Shown piece by piece: positions 1 through 12,200 of a stretch of 64,000 nucleotides of DNA. How positions within the stretch are numbered: position 1 is the stretch's first letter; every line of letters begins with the position of its first letter. A program made the translations under genes and the position numbers. Origin of the DNA: Acanthamoeba sp. SK_2022b (taxonomy: Eukaryota > Discosea > Longamoebia > Acanthamoebidae); NCBI GenBank assembly GCA_027943245.1, contig JANDJZ010000147.1:1-64000 (forward strand). The letters run 5' to 3'. The notes beneath the pieces were generated by a model that ran no database searches, was not told where the DNA came from, and saw only the letters and a list, made by a program, of their open reading frames with translations.

Positions 1-3000
1 GGCAGGAGGACCGCCCCACTGGCCCTGCGGGGGAGGTCCCTGAGGCCCGGCGCCCCACTGGCCGTGGCTCTGCGGGGGAGGCCCGCCCTGGAAGCCGCCC
101 TGAGGCTGGCCGCCCCACTGGCCGCTCTACGAGGAGGAGGAGCGCGCCGAGGAGTGAGGCCACACAAGACGAGGGGCTGCGGCGATGGACGGACGACAGA
201 GCGGGACACGCACCTGAGGCACGGGAGGCCCGCCTGCCTGGCTGGGCACGTGCAGGCCCGCCTGGGTGAGGGGAATCTGAAGACCGGCCTGTCGGTTTGG
301 CAAACGACGACAACGAGGGGTTAGCACGACGAGTAGGTCGCGATTAACATGAATGAGATCCAAAAATGTAATGTAATAAAAATAAAAATAAAATGTGATA
401 AAATAAAATAAAAAATAAAATCATATTTAACACAGGCCTCGGCAGAAGCGCGTGCCTGCGTCATGGGCACATCGGGGCGCGGGTTGGGCGCGATGTTGTG
501 AGCCTTGTAGTAGTCGGTAAGCTGCCTGGGCAACTCTGTGGCGCAGGGAAGAGGCGAATGAGCGAGCGTCGCCGGCCAGGAGCGTCAAGATGCGCGCGGG
601 AGTTGTGTAAGCATCGATGGATTGCGGGGAGGGATAGCGGTACCGGCAAGGGTGGCCCGGGCGAGCTCCGAGTAGTGCTTGCGCTTGAAATCGCGGAAGG
701 GGACGAACTGGACGATGTCCCTCGTGGCCGTCTTGCCGGTGCGGGTCCGCAGCAGCTTGTCGTCCGAATCGAGGTTGTCCATGTCCTTGAAATCGGCATC
801 GCCCACTCCAACAATAACTGCAAAAAAAAATGCGAGCGAATGGTGTCAGTGCTGTGTCCCAATCGCGGATTGAAAATTTGTCAATATATCCAATAAATAA
901 ATAAATAAAAATAAATAACAACAATATTGTGGTGAGAAGTGGTACTAATGGAGAAGGGAAGGTCAGAGGCGTCGACGATCTCGGAAATGGTGCGCTCCAT
1001 GTCGGAAATGACTCCGTCGGTGATCATCAGGAGGATCCAGTAGATCTGCTGCTGGATGGGCGCCGACCGCGCGATGGTGGCCACCTGCTTGATGATCTGT
1101 TGACGAAGCAAACCAGAGTGTCAGTGCTTATAAGCGCACGAGTGCGTGCGCGTGCGAGACGCGGAGATGGTCGTACGGGGGCAAAGTTGGTCGGGCCCGA
1201 CAGCTTGACGTAGCTGAGCGCATGCTGGTAGGCGCCAATCACGTTCTCGATGCCGATGCACTCGGGCTGCCATTAAAATAAAATAAAATACGACAGTAAA
1301 TTAATTTGGTTGGCCGATGGAGAAAGTTGAGTCGCCAGAGAACGTACGTTGCTCGGGTTCATGTTGACGTGGAAGCAGTGCGAGACCTCGTTGGCCGGCG
1401 GAATCTTGGCACCGAAGCCGTAGGTCTACGTTACGCCAACGACGGTGAGATTATGGTGATGAAGAAGGAATGGACGATCAATGGACTGGCACGGTTTCAC
1501 CACGCCACATAGAGACGCGTACGGGGAACTGCTTCGTCTGGTCGTAGGAGGCGACGATATCGCCGACGGCCATCATGGCCTTCAGGTACTCGTTGGGCTC
1601 GCCCGACGGGTTGCGGTAATGGAGCGACTTGGGGTCCTGCGGGTTGCCGTTGGAGGCCGTGAAATCGATGGCGAGCGCCAGACGCAGCTGGCATCCGCCG
1701 GCGATGTACTCGAGGAACCTGCGAGGAGGAGTGTCAGCCGCCATCTCTCCTGCGAGTCGATCACCACCACCGCCGAGCGTGCGCGCCACGTACGAGTGAA
1801 CCCGGCGCACGTCGACCTGGTGGACGTGGAGGATGCCCGAGTTGGTGTAGCCTCGCTTCTTGCGCTGGATATTGGGCTCGATCAGAGCAAACTGCCTCTT
1901 GCCCTTGATCATCTCGTTCAGCGTGGTCTGTTGAGGAGCAAATTACCGAATTAATTCGATCAAAAAAAAAATTAAGAAATAAGATATTGCAGGGGAGGGG
2001 GGTCACGCACCTGAGCGTTACCGATGAGGTCGTGGCCACCATCAGAGTCCCAATCCCACACCTTCAACAGCAGCGGCCTGTCGAAGTCGCCCTGGCACAG
2101 CTTCGATGCATCGATCTCGAATGGCCGCCAGGTGGGATCTGACAGGTAAAATAATCATTAGCAAATTAAAAATCAATAATTAATAAAAGAACAGGGCAAG
2201 TGGGACGAGAGGCCTTACCCAGCGTCTTCTTGATGACTTCGGTCTTGTGGACAAGAATCCACTGGCGGTCGGCCGGGTTGTTGCGGTAGATTTCGAGATA
2301 CCTGGGGGGCCACACGCCATCAACTTAGCTGTCGGGTTCTAACACAACGCAACACAACACACAACCCAAGTGGTGGGGGCTCTACGGGTCCGACTTGCCA
2401 AAGAAGTCCTTCTTGTCCAGGCCCGAACCGCTGAAGCGGAAGCTGCACGCCAAGTGGAGGGAAAATGAGTCCCAGAAGAAGTGGAGGAGGCATTAGGTCT
2501 GGAGACGGGGAAGGTACCTGATGATGGAGTTCTGGGCATCGGCATTCACCTCCTCGGCACGAATGATGATGAGGCCGTTCTTGCGCGAAGAGTGATGATG
2601 ATTTCTATAGACGAGCAAGAGGGAGAACGATCAGAGGAGGGGGACGGGAGAGGCGGTGACTCGAATCGAGCAAGTTGCATCAGTGGAGGAGGAGGAGGCG
2701 AGGCGTACTCAAGGTTGCGAGAGAGGGTGCCGCCCTTGTTGCCGAGGATGTCGCCCAGAGTGACTACGGTCTCGCCTATGAAGTCCTGGTTCGAGTTCAA
2801 GCTCGAATCGGGCCTGTCGATGTCGAACACCTGGAAGCGCAGCTTTTGGACCTGGTTTGTTGCCAACGCAAGACACACGCCGCTGGGTCAATAAGGGACA
2901 ACTGGTTGAGGGAGGGGAGGGGGGCGGTGGAGGCGGTGCACGTGCCTTCTCGAACCAATAGTCCAGCGAAATGCAACGGGCAAAGTTGGGGTTCTTTTGA

Positions 3001-3319
3001 TTCCTGCAGAGACAACTCTGTTAGGTCATGTGGAGGTAGAGACCAAGCTGCGTGAAGAGAGAGAGTAGAGGGAAGAGAGAGGAGGCCACGCACTGCTGCC
3101 ACTCGGTGCGGCCGACCTCGCTCCAGCGGCCTGTTGTGGGGTCGAACTGCTCCACGCGCACAAGCGGATCGGATTCGGAGAGCACATCCAGGCGAATCAA
3201 GTTTCTGCCACAAAAGAGGTTAATGATTTTGGCACAGGTCAATCTTGCTGGGAGCCAACTTACCTGCATGAGATGCGAATTTCCACCTTGCTAACGGTAG
3301 TGTCGATGGCGCCGCTCAT
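1..3319 (-). CDS. Copine (tandem C2 domains plus copine VWA domain), 3' end cut by window edge
   Basis: Copines are calcium-dependent phospholipid-binding proteins that move from cytosol to membranes. The start is ATG at 3319 ([18 protein letters not shown]), and many exons follow leftwards. The first C2 domain spans about 3.3-2.7 kb ([36 protein letters not shown]). The second spans about 2.55-1.8 kb ([36 protein letters not shown]). The copine VWA domain spans about 1.7-0.46 kb, with the MIDAS-like DFTASNGNP, the conserved YGFGAKIPP and the end motif [15 protein letters not shown]. Two more exons (288 to about 217, then from about 126 on) encode a Gln/Pro/Gly-rich tail with repeats of type GQWGG that is still open at base 1. 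The intron at 289-455 fits the frame only with a GC donor. Family assignment is secure; the C-terminus lies outside the window. Confidence 0.93.
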
Positions 3320-3788
3320 GGGGACCTGCATTATAGTTTGTTTATTTGTCCTCTTGTGTTTTCGACTCGATTTACAAAGAGGCCTCTAGCGGCGCAGGCA
3401 CAAGCAGTTATGAATCGGGCGGTAAATCAAAACAAAGCACGAGTGTGTCGCTTCTCTCCTACGCCCGGAAAATGCCCGGCCTGAATTTCACATAACCTCA
3501 TCCCGCGAGGCGAGCTCCGGTTGTCCAGTAGCCTCAACCTCAAGTGCTATTAGATGTACAACAATACCAATGTGTGCATAGTTCATACTTGCCGTCTCCC
3601 TTTTTTTGCTTATGTATGTACAACGGTGTATTTGGAGTAGTGCACGACTACTTTAAACAACGTTCGGGCGAGAGTGCTTAGCGAAGCTCCTGGGCCTACC
3701 TACATGAAACTACTACTTCGCGTGATTACAGGTGTGTATTTGGAGTAGTGCACTACTACTTTCATCAACAACATTCCGGCGGGAGTGC
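3320..3788. other. Intergenic region with duplicated 3' end of the neighbouring gene
   Basis: No gene is supported between the copine start (3319) and the stop of the 92-aa gene (3789). The stretch contains a second, imperfect copy of that gene's last codons and 3' flank at about 3621-3695. The remainder should include the copine promoter and 5' UTR; no clear motif was seen. Confidence 0.5.
3621..3695. repeat. Partial copy of the 3' end of the 92-aa gene
   Basis: This segment reads tgtatttggagtagtgca, then ctactttaaacaacgttc, then gagtgcttagcgaagctcct. It repeats, with small changes, the segment at about 3733-3807, which contains the stop and last codons (LAQELH) of the real gene. The duplication is about 110 bp upstream in plus coordinates and looks like a truncated tandem copy. 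Confidence 0.7.
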
Positions 3789-4067
3789 TTAGTGAAGCTC
3801 CTGGGCCAGCTGGCGAGATCGGCTGCGCGTCTGGACGGTGGTGTACTGTTCAAGCTTGAGGGCTTGGGCTCGGGTCAAGCGGGCCTTGCCGCCCGTGGCG
3901 GTCACGCGGTCGTGGTTCTCCTTGAGGTCGGCGATTCGGAGCATGGTCTTCTCGACGCCAAAGCTGCACTGCCTCTCCACGGTGGGCTTCCCGTTGAAGC
4001 GCGAGTAGGGATCGGTCCTCTGGCCGCGGCTGTGCGAAACGCTGGTGGCCTTGCGAGCAGACGACAT
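3789..4067 (-). CDS. Small protein of unknown function, 92 aa
   Basis: This is a single-exon frame from ATG at 4067 to the stop at 3789. An upstream in-frame ATG at 4142 would add 25 residues, but MSSARKATSVSHSRGQRTDP is the likelier N-terminus. The protein is basic at both ends, has one central region (FGVEKTMLRIADLKENHDRV), and shows no signal peptide, membrane segment or zinc motif. I do not recognise the family. It is divergent from the LRR-PP2C gene (starts 371 bp apart), and its 3' end is duplicated just downstream. A real gene is supported by the clean frame and the duplicated 3' end, but expression is not shown. Confidence 0.55.
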   Translation of the reverse strand: MSSARKATSVSHSRGQRTDPYSRFNGKPTVERQCSFGVEKTMLRIADLKENHDRVTATGGKARLTRAQALKLEQYTTVQTRSRSRQLAQELH

Positions 4068-4437
4068 TCTGGTGATTGGATTGTGGGTGATCTTGTGGTG
4101 ACTTTGTTGTTGGTAGCGATGGACAATCGTTGGTGTGGCCATTTATCCCACTCAACCTTGTTCGGTTTCCTCGAACAAAGCAAAAATCTTTTCGTGTTAT
4201 TTTTTTGGTTTTCCTGTTAATTATTCTATTACAAGGAATGTTGGTTATGAATGAAATTATTGCATACCGCAAATGACAGAGACCGCCGCCGGCTTGGGGG
4301 CACTGCAACGAACACCAGTTCAACATAACTTGGTGCCCGGGCTGCCCTGACTCCCTGCCTCTTGGATTTGCCTGCGACCAAGCGATTGCGAGGCGAGGCG
4401 AGCGAGGAAAACTGAAGGGAGGATCCAGTGACGGGAA
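4068..4437. promoter_or_regulatory. Intergenic region between divergent genes
   Basis: It separates the starts of the 92-aa gene (-) and the LRR-PP2C gene (+) and must carry both 5' flanks. The half near 4190-4260 is AT-rich; the half near 4330-4430 is GC-rich. No recognisable factor site was found. Confidence 0.4.
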
Positions 4438-7400
4438 ATGGGGAACACAGAGAGCGTAGGCGGAAGGGCGGTGGTATCGCTGTCTCTGAACGAATTGGAG
4501 GATCGCATTAAGAGGGCCAAGATCACGGGCACTCTTGATCTTAATCATCAGGGCATCGCGACCTTCCCCCACGAGATATTGCAGCTCAAGGGCAAGATTA
4601 CGTCCTTTTCATGCAATTTTAACAGCATTTCGCGCATCCCCGATGGGCTGGCCGCATCCATGGTCACGCTGACCCGGATAGAGCTGCAGTCCAACTGGCT
4701 TACAACCTTGCCTCCCGATTTCGGCCAATTGACCAATCTCGAAATTCTAGATCTGAGCTACAACATGCTCAGTGCTCTCCCTGACTCGGTACTCTCCCCT
4801 TCTGACACACCGACACTCGGGAGCATGGGCTCACTGCCCTCTCTTCCTCCACAAAGCTTGGTGAGTTCAGGCGATTGAAGGAGTTGGACCTCGGATGGAA
4901 CAAAATTCAGTACCTTCCCGCCTCGCTTCTGCCTAAGATCGCTTCCCTAAAGAAGCTCAGCCTCCAAGGTTCTCCTTTCCTCTTCCTTCTTATTTGAATT
5001 TAATTATTGTTTTTTTAATAACGATAATTATTTTATAATACGTATTCATTTCCAATAAGCGAGTGTTTGTTCTTATTTTATTGATTTTTTTTCGCGTTCG
5101 ACTTGCGTGCTCATCACTCCAACACAACACAACACAACACAACACAACACAACACAACACAACACAACACAACACAACACAACACAACACAACACAACAC
5201 AACAGGCAACTTTCTCACGGCCCTGCCGCAGGAGATCGGACAGCTCAGCATCCTCACCTCGCTCAACCTTCGCAACAACAGGCTCCAGCTGCTTCCTCCA
5301 GAGATCGGGTAAGCCTCTGCCCGCTCCCCCGCCCCCGCACCCCGCCTCCGAGGCCGTGGCCCGCCTTTGCGTTGTCTCTGGTCGCAGCGTGTGGGGGGGA
5401 TCGAGTCTGACACGTGGGCGATGCCGCCGCGTACACCAGTAAGCTGCGCCAGCTGACGGACATCAACCTGATCGAGAATCAGCTCACCTACCTGCCGCCC
5501 GAGTTTGGGGAGCTCAAGGACCTGCTGCGCCTGCTCATCTTCGACAACAAGATCGACACCATCCCGCCCGAGGTGGGCAAGCTGTCCTCGCTGGCCAACG
5601 TCGACATGAGCAACAACAGGCTCGACCGCCTCTTCTACCCGCCCGTCTTCGACACCGCCTCCCTGCCCGCCGCCGACATCAACGCCGGCGCCGCCGAGGA
5701 GAACGGCTGGAAGAAGAAGAGCCGCAAGAAGGAGCGGAGCGAGAACGGCTCGACCCTCGGCGAAGGCGGCAGCAGCGGCTCAGGTATCGGCGGCGGCAGC
5801 GGCAGCAGCAAGCGTCGAAAGAAGAAGCAGCCGGCCGACGACGCGGTGACGGCCTCACCCGGGAAAATTCGGCGGCCGAGGGGCGACTCGACGTCGTCCA
5901 ACGGCGAGCCTGGCGTCGACCAACAAGCCCCGGCGACGGCGGACGACGCTGCGGCCAAGGATGGCGAGAAAGAAATGGAAAAGGAGAAGGAAAAGGAGAA
6001 AGAAAAGGCGCCAACGGCGGGTGCGGAGGGCGGAGAGGAGGAGGAGGACGAGTTCAGCGGGCGGCGACAGATCGACCTCGAGCGCGAGCTCGACCGGGAG
6101 CGGGAGCGGACCAAGCAGCAGGAGAGCCAGCAGGAGGAGGAGCGGGACGAGCCGGTCAAGTGGAAGCGGGTGCAGAGGCTCCACATCACCAACAACCTCC
6201 TCACCGAGGTCCCCATGTCCGTCGCCAAGGCCATGAAGGGCCTTAAGGTACACGCCACCCTCCATTTTTTCCCCATTTATTTTACGATTTATTTGGGAAA
6301 TTAAATAAACAAATAAATAAACTTGATGGTTTGCCTTGGTTTCGCGTGCTCAGGTGCTGTGCCTGCAACACAATTCGATCCGGCACATTCCTCGGGAGCT
6401 GGGCCTCCTCAAGCACCTGGAGACGATCGACCTGTCCTACAATCAGTTGGAGGACCTTCCCATCGAACTCGCACAGCTGCCGCTCAAGGTTCTCCCTCCC
6501 TCCCGCCTACACACGCGCACGCGTTTTTTATTTTATTTTATTTTTTAAAACAGAAATATTGAATTATTTTTTAATTATTTTCTCTGGCGCTCACGCCTGC
6601 CGCTCAACGCGCAGATCCTTTACGTGACCAACAATCGACTCCGATACACCGAAATGTTGGAGCGAATGTGTGGGTATGTCTTTTGCTGCGTGTGCGTGTG
6701 CGTGTGTGTGTGTGCGTGCGTGTGCGTGGTCTAACTGCCTTTTGTCCGTGTCCGTGTTGTGATGCGTCAACAAATCGTACACAGTGGCCTGCTGAGCCTG
6801 CAGGAGCTCCACCTGGGCGCCAACCAGTTGAAGCAGATCCCGCAGTCGCTGGCCAAGCTCGAATTCCTGACGTACATCAACGTCTACCAAAACTTCATCA
6901 CCTTGCTGCCCGACGCCTTCGGCGACCTGCCCTCCTTCTGCGAACCGCGGCCGGAGATCGGCAGCGCGTCCCGACAGCTCATCCTCAGCTACAACCGCTT
7001 CGAGACGTTCCCTCCCCAGCTGCTGAAGCTGCGCTGCCTGCACGAGCTCCACTTCTCGGGCAATGCCGTCCCGGAGCTCCCCGACGGTGCGCGCTCTCTC
7101 CCCTCTCCCCATTTGCCCGCATTGTGCTGACCGGTCCCGTGGCAGACATCAAGAACCTGTCTCGCCTGATGCTCCTTTCGCTGGGCAACAACCGCGTGCC
7201 GCTCAAGCTGCCCGAGACGCTCAGTACGCTGCGAACGCTCTTTCCGTGTGAAGCGCGCATCGTTGCTGTTTTTGCTGCTGCCGCCGCTCACAATTCCGCC
7301 TCCCCCCTTCCTATCACTATGGCCGGCCATCAGGTGAGCTCGCCTCGTTGGAACGGCTGTACCTCCGGGGCACCCAGCTGGCCAACGTGCCGGCCTCCCT

Positions 7401-9715
7401 GCGAAAACTCATCCCGCGACTCATCGAAATCGACGTCTCACCGGGTATGGCCTCGCTTCATTGCCGAATCCACATGCACACGCGCACACGCATTGACGCG
7501 TCGCTGTGTTGGCACAGACACGGTGCTGCCTGTGGCCGAGGGAGCTGACAACGCTAGCGCGGGGAGCGCCGAGTCCGACACCCGAAAGAGGGAGAAGGCC
7601 GGTGACGCCTCCGCTGCCACGAGCAGCGACGCGAGCGGAGAGAAGCCCCCGAAGGAAAACGGCGGCGGCGGCGAGGAGAGTGAAGGCGCCAGGGGCGTCG
7701 CTGGTGCGGAGGCAGGGGAGGCCACGACCGCAGACGCCGACACGCCGGAGGCAGCGAGGCGAAAAAAGAACAAGGACAAGGCCGCCGACGACGACGCCGA
7801 CAAGAACGAAAGCGAAGCAAAGAGCGAAGGCGAAGCGAAAGCGACGGCGGAGAATGGCGCGTCGGCGGCGGCGGCCACGGAGAACGAAGGCGCGGACGAG
7901 AGCGAGCTCAGGAAGAGCGATCGGCAGCGGCGCAAGGACATGAAGGAGAAGGAGAAGGAGGACAAGAAGGCCAAGAAGCAGGAGGGCAAGAAGAACAAGG
8001 ACGAGAAGCGGAGCAAGGGTGGCCGCTTCCTGCAGCGCTTCAAGGGCAGCGGCGACGGCGAGAAGAAGAGCGGCAAGGGTGACGAGGGCAAGGGCAAGGG
8101 CGACCAGCCCAAGAAGGTGCCCAAGCGACCCCGTCAGCCCAAGGACTGGCCGCTCTTCATCACTCCCTACGTACGCTCACAAATTCAATTTTTTGTATAA
8201 TATTTATTTTTTAGGCAAATTATTCATTTCTATTTATTAATCTTTTTGTTTTTGACGTTTAGGAGGAAGGCACGCCGAGCAAGCGCTTCGCCTTTGGCTG
8301 TGCCAAGATGATCGGTGCGCTGCCCTCCCTCTACTCCCGCGTTTGTGGGCGGCGGCCTGCCATAACGTTTCCCCACATGGGCCCGCAGGCCTGGGCCGAA
8401 AGAACGAGGACACGCTGATGGTCAGGAGCTCCCTCACCGGCAGGGACGACGAGGACTACTTTGCTGGTACCGGGTCTCCCTTTGCCTCCCCCCCCCCCAT
8501 CGCTCCCCTCTCCGCGCGCAGCCAAGCGTTCTGCGTGGGTCGTGTGCTCCGCTCAAACACGCCGACAATCGCGCAGTGTTCGACGGTCATGGCGGCAAGC
8601 ACGCGTCGCGATTCGCTGCGGACAACCTCCACACCATCCTCGGCGAACAGCTGGCGCTGAGCCCCAACGAGCCCGAGGGAGCCCTTCGCCGATCCTTTGC
8701 CGAGGTCCACCAGCGCATGCTCACCCACTTCCAGAAGAGCAATCTGCGCGAGGAGTGCGGCTGCACCGCCATCGGTACACGCTTCGTCCTTGTTGGCCAC
8801 CTTTATTATTTGTATTTATTTATTTATTAATTTATTAATTCTTTTTGTGAATTTGTTTGGCAGTGTCGTTGGTGGTGGGCAACACGTTGTACGTCGCCGG
8901 CGCGGGAGACTCGCGCGCGGTCTTTTGCTACGGCAACCAGGTCCAGCGGGTGTCGCTCGACCACAAGCCCTTCCTCGAAGAGGAATCGCGGCGAGTGCGC
9001 GCCGTGGGCGGGCTCGTCAAGGTCGACAGCGACTACGCCAAGCAGTACCGCGTCTGCAAGCTCTTTGCCGGTGCGCTCCCCGCTGCCACCACCGCTTCTC
9101 CCCCTTCCAACGCTCCGCCGCCCGTTGCTTATTATTGGCTGACGCCCGACGGTCAGGCGGTGGATTCGGCGGCCTGGCGGTCTCCCGCGCGCTGGGCGAT
9201 TTTTCGTGGTCGCCGCAAGTGGTGGAGGAGCCCACCATCATGAGCATTCCACTGCCTACCAAGGTAACCATTTATTTATTTATTTATTCATTCATTCATT
9301 TATTATGAAATATTATATTTATTTATATTTATTGTGTGGACGCTCCAGGCGAGCGCGTCGCCGGCACCGCTCAAGTCGTCGCGCGGGAAGGAGCGAAAGA
9401 AGGTGAACGAGGACGAGGACTACAGCGAGGAGGACAAGCACGCGTACCTCATCCTCGCGTGCGACGGAGTACGCCACCCCCCCCTTCTTTGCCCTCGTGT
9501 GTCACTCCCATGCTTCCTGGAGGCGAGAGCTCACGCGTGATTGCGCGGGTCGTGGACGACGTGTCCAGGTGTGGGACGTGCTGTCGGACGAGGAGGCCGC
9601 GGCCATCGCGATGAAGGAGAGGAACGCGCTCACCGCTGCGGTGCGGATTCGTGAGCACTCCTACTACCTGGGCAGCGGCGACGACATCTGCGCCGTGGTC
9701 GTCCGCCTCCTCTAG
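4438..9715 (+). CDS. Leucine-rich repeat protein with C-terminal PP2C phosphatase domain (PHLPP-like architecture)
   Basis: This is a multi-exon gene. The N-terminus MGNTESVGG fits an N-myristoylation signal (Gly2, Ser6), so membrane attachment is likely. Leucine-rich repeats of form LxxLxLxxNxLxxLPxxxxxL run from about 4.5 to 7.4 kb. They are interrupted by two long charged low-complexity inserts (about 5.68-6.17 kb and 7.54-8.13 kb, rich in E, K, D, A). The PP2C domain covers about 8.3-9.7 kb: GRKNEDTLMV, VFDGHGGKHAS, AGAGDSRAVF, VSRALGDFSW, DGVWDVLSDEEA (split by an intron) and a final GDDICAVVVRLL. The metal-binding Asp residues are present, so it is probably an active Ser/Thr phosphatase. 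LRR-PP2C fusions are known in PHLPP and in fungal adenylyl cyclases; no cyclase domain is seen here. Confidence 0.92.
5119..5203 (+). repeat. Pentanucleotide (AACAC)n tract in an intron
   Basis: About 17 near-perfect units of aacac lie just before the acceptor of an LRR-PP2C intron (acaacag followed by the exon reading NFLTALPQEIGQL). It is non-coding in the gene frame. Confidence 0.9.
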
Positions 9716-10055
9716 GGGGAGGAGTGTCCTCCACCTTGCTCCTCTTTTCAATTAATTAATTAACCAACACCCTCGATTGTATCTCTTTCTGTCGGGTTGT
9801 GCTCCTGCAATTGAAGTTGGTGATGATGACCTCCCTCGTTCGAACGAGCACATGCCCTACCTGCCTGAGCTCCGGGGCAAGGTCCGGAATGAGATGGAAC
9901 TGGCACAAATAATAATAGGTTTTTAATTTATATTATTTAATTAATCGAAGCTTATTTTTTTGCGCAATCGAGCAAGATCCGGTTCGATTTTAATTTCAGA
10001 AAGCATTTAATCGCCGGGTCTCTCTTGTCTCTGCCTCACGTTCAAACTCGGCCTC
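9716..10055. other. Intergenic region
   Basis: This is the 3' flank of the PP2C gene and 5' flank of the next gene, both on the plus strand. It contains an AT-rich stretch at about 9910-9990. No gene or clear motif is seen. Confidence 0.5.
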
Positions 10056-12094
10056 ATGGCGTCTTCGCTGTGCGCGCGGCTGTTGTGGCTGTCGGTGATG
10101 GCCCTGCGGCGAGCAGTGCACAACGTGCGGAAGAAGGGATTGGCGAACTGCCTGGTCTTCACCTTCCCCATAATGGTGATGGCGGGCATGTTCTACATCG
10201 GCATCTTCGGCCACCACCGGGAGAAGGCCAGCCTGGTCCAGGTGGTGTCCTACGGGCAGGAGGCCAGCGGCGTCTCCTTCGACAAGACGAACCCCCATCG
10301 ATTCTGCACGCATGGAGACGAATCGGCACTCAATGTGATCGTGCTCGACGAGAGCAGGGTGGTGCCCGATTTTCTCATTCACGACTGGATCCAATCCATC
10401 ATGTTCGAAGCGGTCGAGCCGCGCAGGAGCGTCAATCTCATCCTCGAAAAGGGAGAGGCCGAGATGGGAGCTTCGAGTAGCGGCCGATCTTCATCTTCAT
10501 CTGATCTGGGCGATGACGTGCGCGGGCCCGTCATTCGACGCAAGGGCGATGCCATGGTGGGCGAGCGCGAGCGCGAGGAGCGCAAGATCCATCTTTGGCG
10601 CGATGGCCGCTACAAGAATCTCTTCTGCAACCACTCCATCATCGTCGTCCAGACCAAGGCCTGTTCGCCCGTCGCCCGCGACCACCAGTTCATCCACAAC
10701 TACCTCCAGCAGGCCCGCCATCTCGGCATCTCCGTCCTCGGGGTCATCCACTCCGACGACGAATACCCCGACTACCAGCGCAAGGGCAAGGCCCCGGCCT
10801 CCGCCGGCCTGGTCGCCGACGACGACGTGGCCATGGCCATGGCCCGCGCCGGGCAGACCGCCAACGACGACATCGACATCGACACCGACACCGACGCCGA
10901 TGGCGAAGAAGGCGACGGCAGCGAAGGCGAAGACGAGGCCACGCGCGAAGCGGTGGGCGGCGGCGGCGGCGGCGTGCTGCCCCACTCGACCTGCGCCGAT
11001 CGCGACTGGTACGCGCAGGCCGACTTCGTGTACCGGCCCTACTGGTCCCGCGCCATCAAGCAGCGCTTCCCCAACGTCAAGTACCGACTGGCTCCCTTTG
11101 ATCGTTCGATGCACTCGACTGCACTTGGCGTGGCTTTGGTTTGACGCGCGCGCGCGTTGTGTGCGTGTGTGTCCTCCAGATGGATGCCGCTTGGGACGCG
11201 CGCTGGCTTTGGATCGCTGCTGCACGCCAACTTTGTGGTGCCCGCGGCCAGCTCACGATCGCACCTGTGCACCTTCATCGGCAGCGTCTCCTCCCGCAGG
11301 CACGCCCGACCATTTCCATTTCTTATTTATTTATTTTTAGATTATTTGATTATTTGATTTATTTATTTATTTATATTTTTCTGTACAGGGACGCATTTTA
11401 CCGTACGCTGGTGAAGGATGGCCGCTGCTTTGTCGTGAAGGTGAGCTCTCGCCCCCCCCCCCCTCTCCGTGTTTGTGATGCTGAGGTCCACCTGCGCCAA
11501 TCGTCAGCTGAGGAGGGAGGACTACGACATATGGCGCGACCGTCGGCTGATGCTCGACTCGGCCATCACCCTCGCTCCGAGCGCCATCAACCGCGAGACC
11601 CACCGGATCTACGAGGCCCTCGAGGCCGGCTCCATTCCCATCATCGACAAGACCAAGTGGGCCGGTACACACACACACGCCGCACACGCCACACGATAAC
11701 GGTTGACCTCACGCGCGCGCGGTCTCTCCCTCCCCACGTCGTCGTGTTGTTGTGTGTTGTGTGTTGTGCGTAGACTACGACAACGATTCGTTCATTCCGT
11801 TTGGCGACAACTGTCCGCTGCCGGCGGTGAAGGAGGACTGGGCGGAGGAGCTGCCGGCCCTCCTCGACCACCTCTCCGATCCCGAGGTCATGGACCAGAC
11901 GCAACGCGACGTCACCGCCTGGTGCGCATTTTTATTTATTTATATTTTTAAACACTTTAATTTATTTTAATGAATATTTATTTAAGCGATTTATGTGGAT
12001 CGCGTGTTGTGCGTGAAGGTGGAAGGCGTTGAGGCACACGTTCCAGGCCGACGTGAAGGCAACCATCGCTCACGCCTTGGCCAAGCGCACGTGA
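10056..12094 (+). CDS. Type II membrane glycosyltransferase, exostosin / TMEM5 (RXYLT1)-like
   Basis: ATG at 10056 begins a protein with a short basic N-terminus and one signal-anchor (CLVFTFPIMVMAGMFYIGIF), then a lumenal catalytic region. This topology is typical of Golgi/ER glycosyltransferases. Exon 1 runs to about 11083 (DFVYRPYWSRAIKQRFPNVKY). Later exons give PLGTRAGFGSLLHANF, LCTFIGSVSSRR, DAFYRTLVKDGRCFVVK, the exostosin-type RIYEALEAGSIPIIDKTKW, DNDSFIPFGDNCPLP, and a last exon ending at TGA 12094. The intron at 11300-11388 fits only with a GC donor. A Ser-rich and an Asp/Glu-rich insert lie in exon 1 (about 10.47-10.52 and 10.81-10.97 kb). The family assignment rests on the C-terminal exostosin-like motifs; the donor sugar is unknown. 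Confidence 0.75.
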
Positions 12095-12200
12095 AGGAGG
12101 AGGCGCGCTTCGACCGAAAACGCGACAAAAGAACGAAGACGACGAAGAACGCGATTGGGGGAGAGAAGCGAAAGACGACGGAGAGTGAAGGGAAGAGTGG

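Noticed and set aside
5114..5413. Repeat-protein frames with Thr-Gln-His or Cys-Val-Leu runs
   Set aside because: They translate the AACAC tract, which lies in an intron.
5635..6276. 213-codon minus frame rich in Ser/Phe
   Set aside because: It is the antisense of the charged low-complexity insert of the LRR-PP2C gene; no domain and an implausible composition.
7438..8124. 228-codon minus frame
   Set aside because: Antisense of the second charged insert of the same gene.
10497..11225. 242-codon minus frame opposite the exostosin-like gene
   Set aside because: Mirror of codon bias in a GC-rich exon; the plus frame has the signal-anchor and family motifs.
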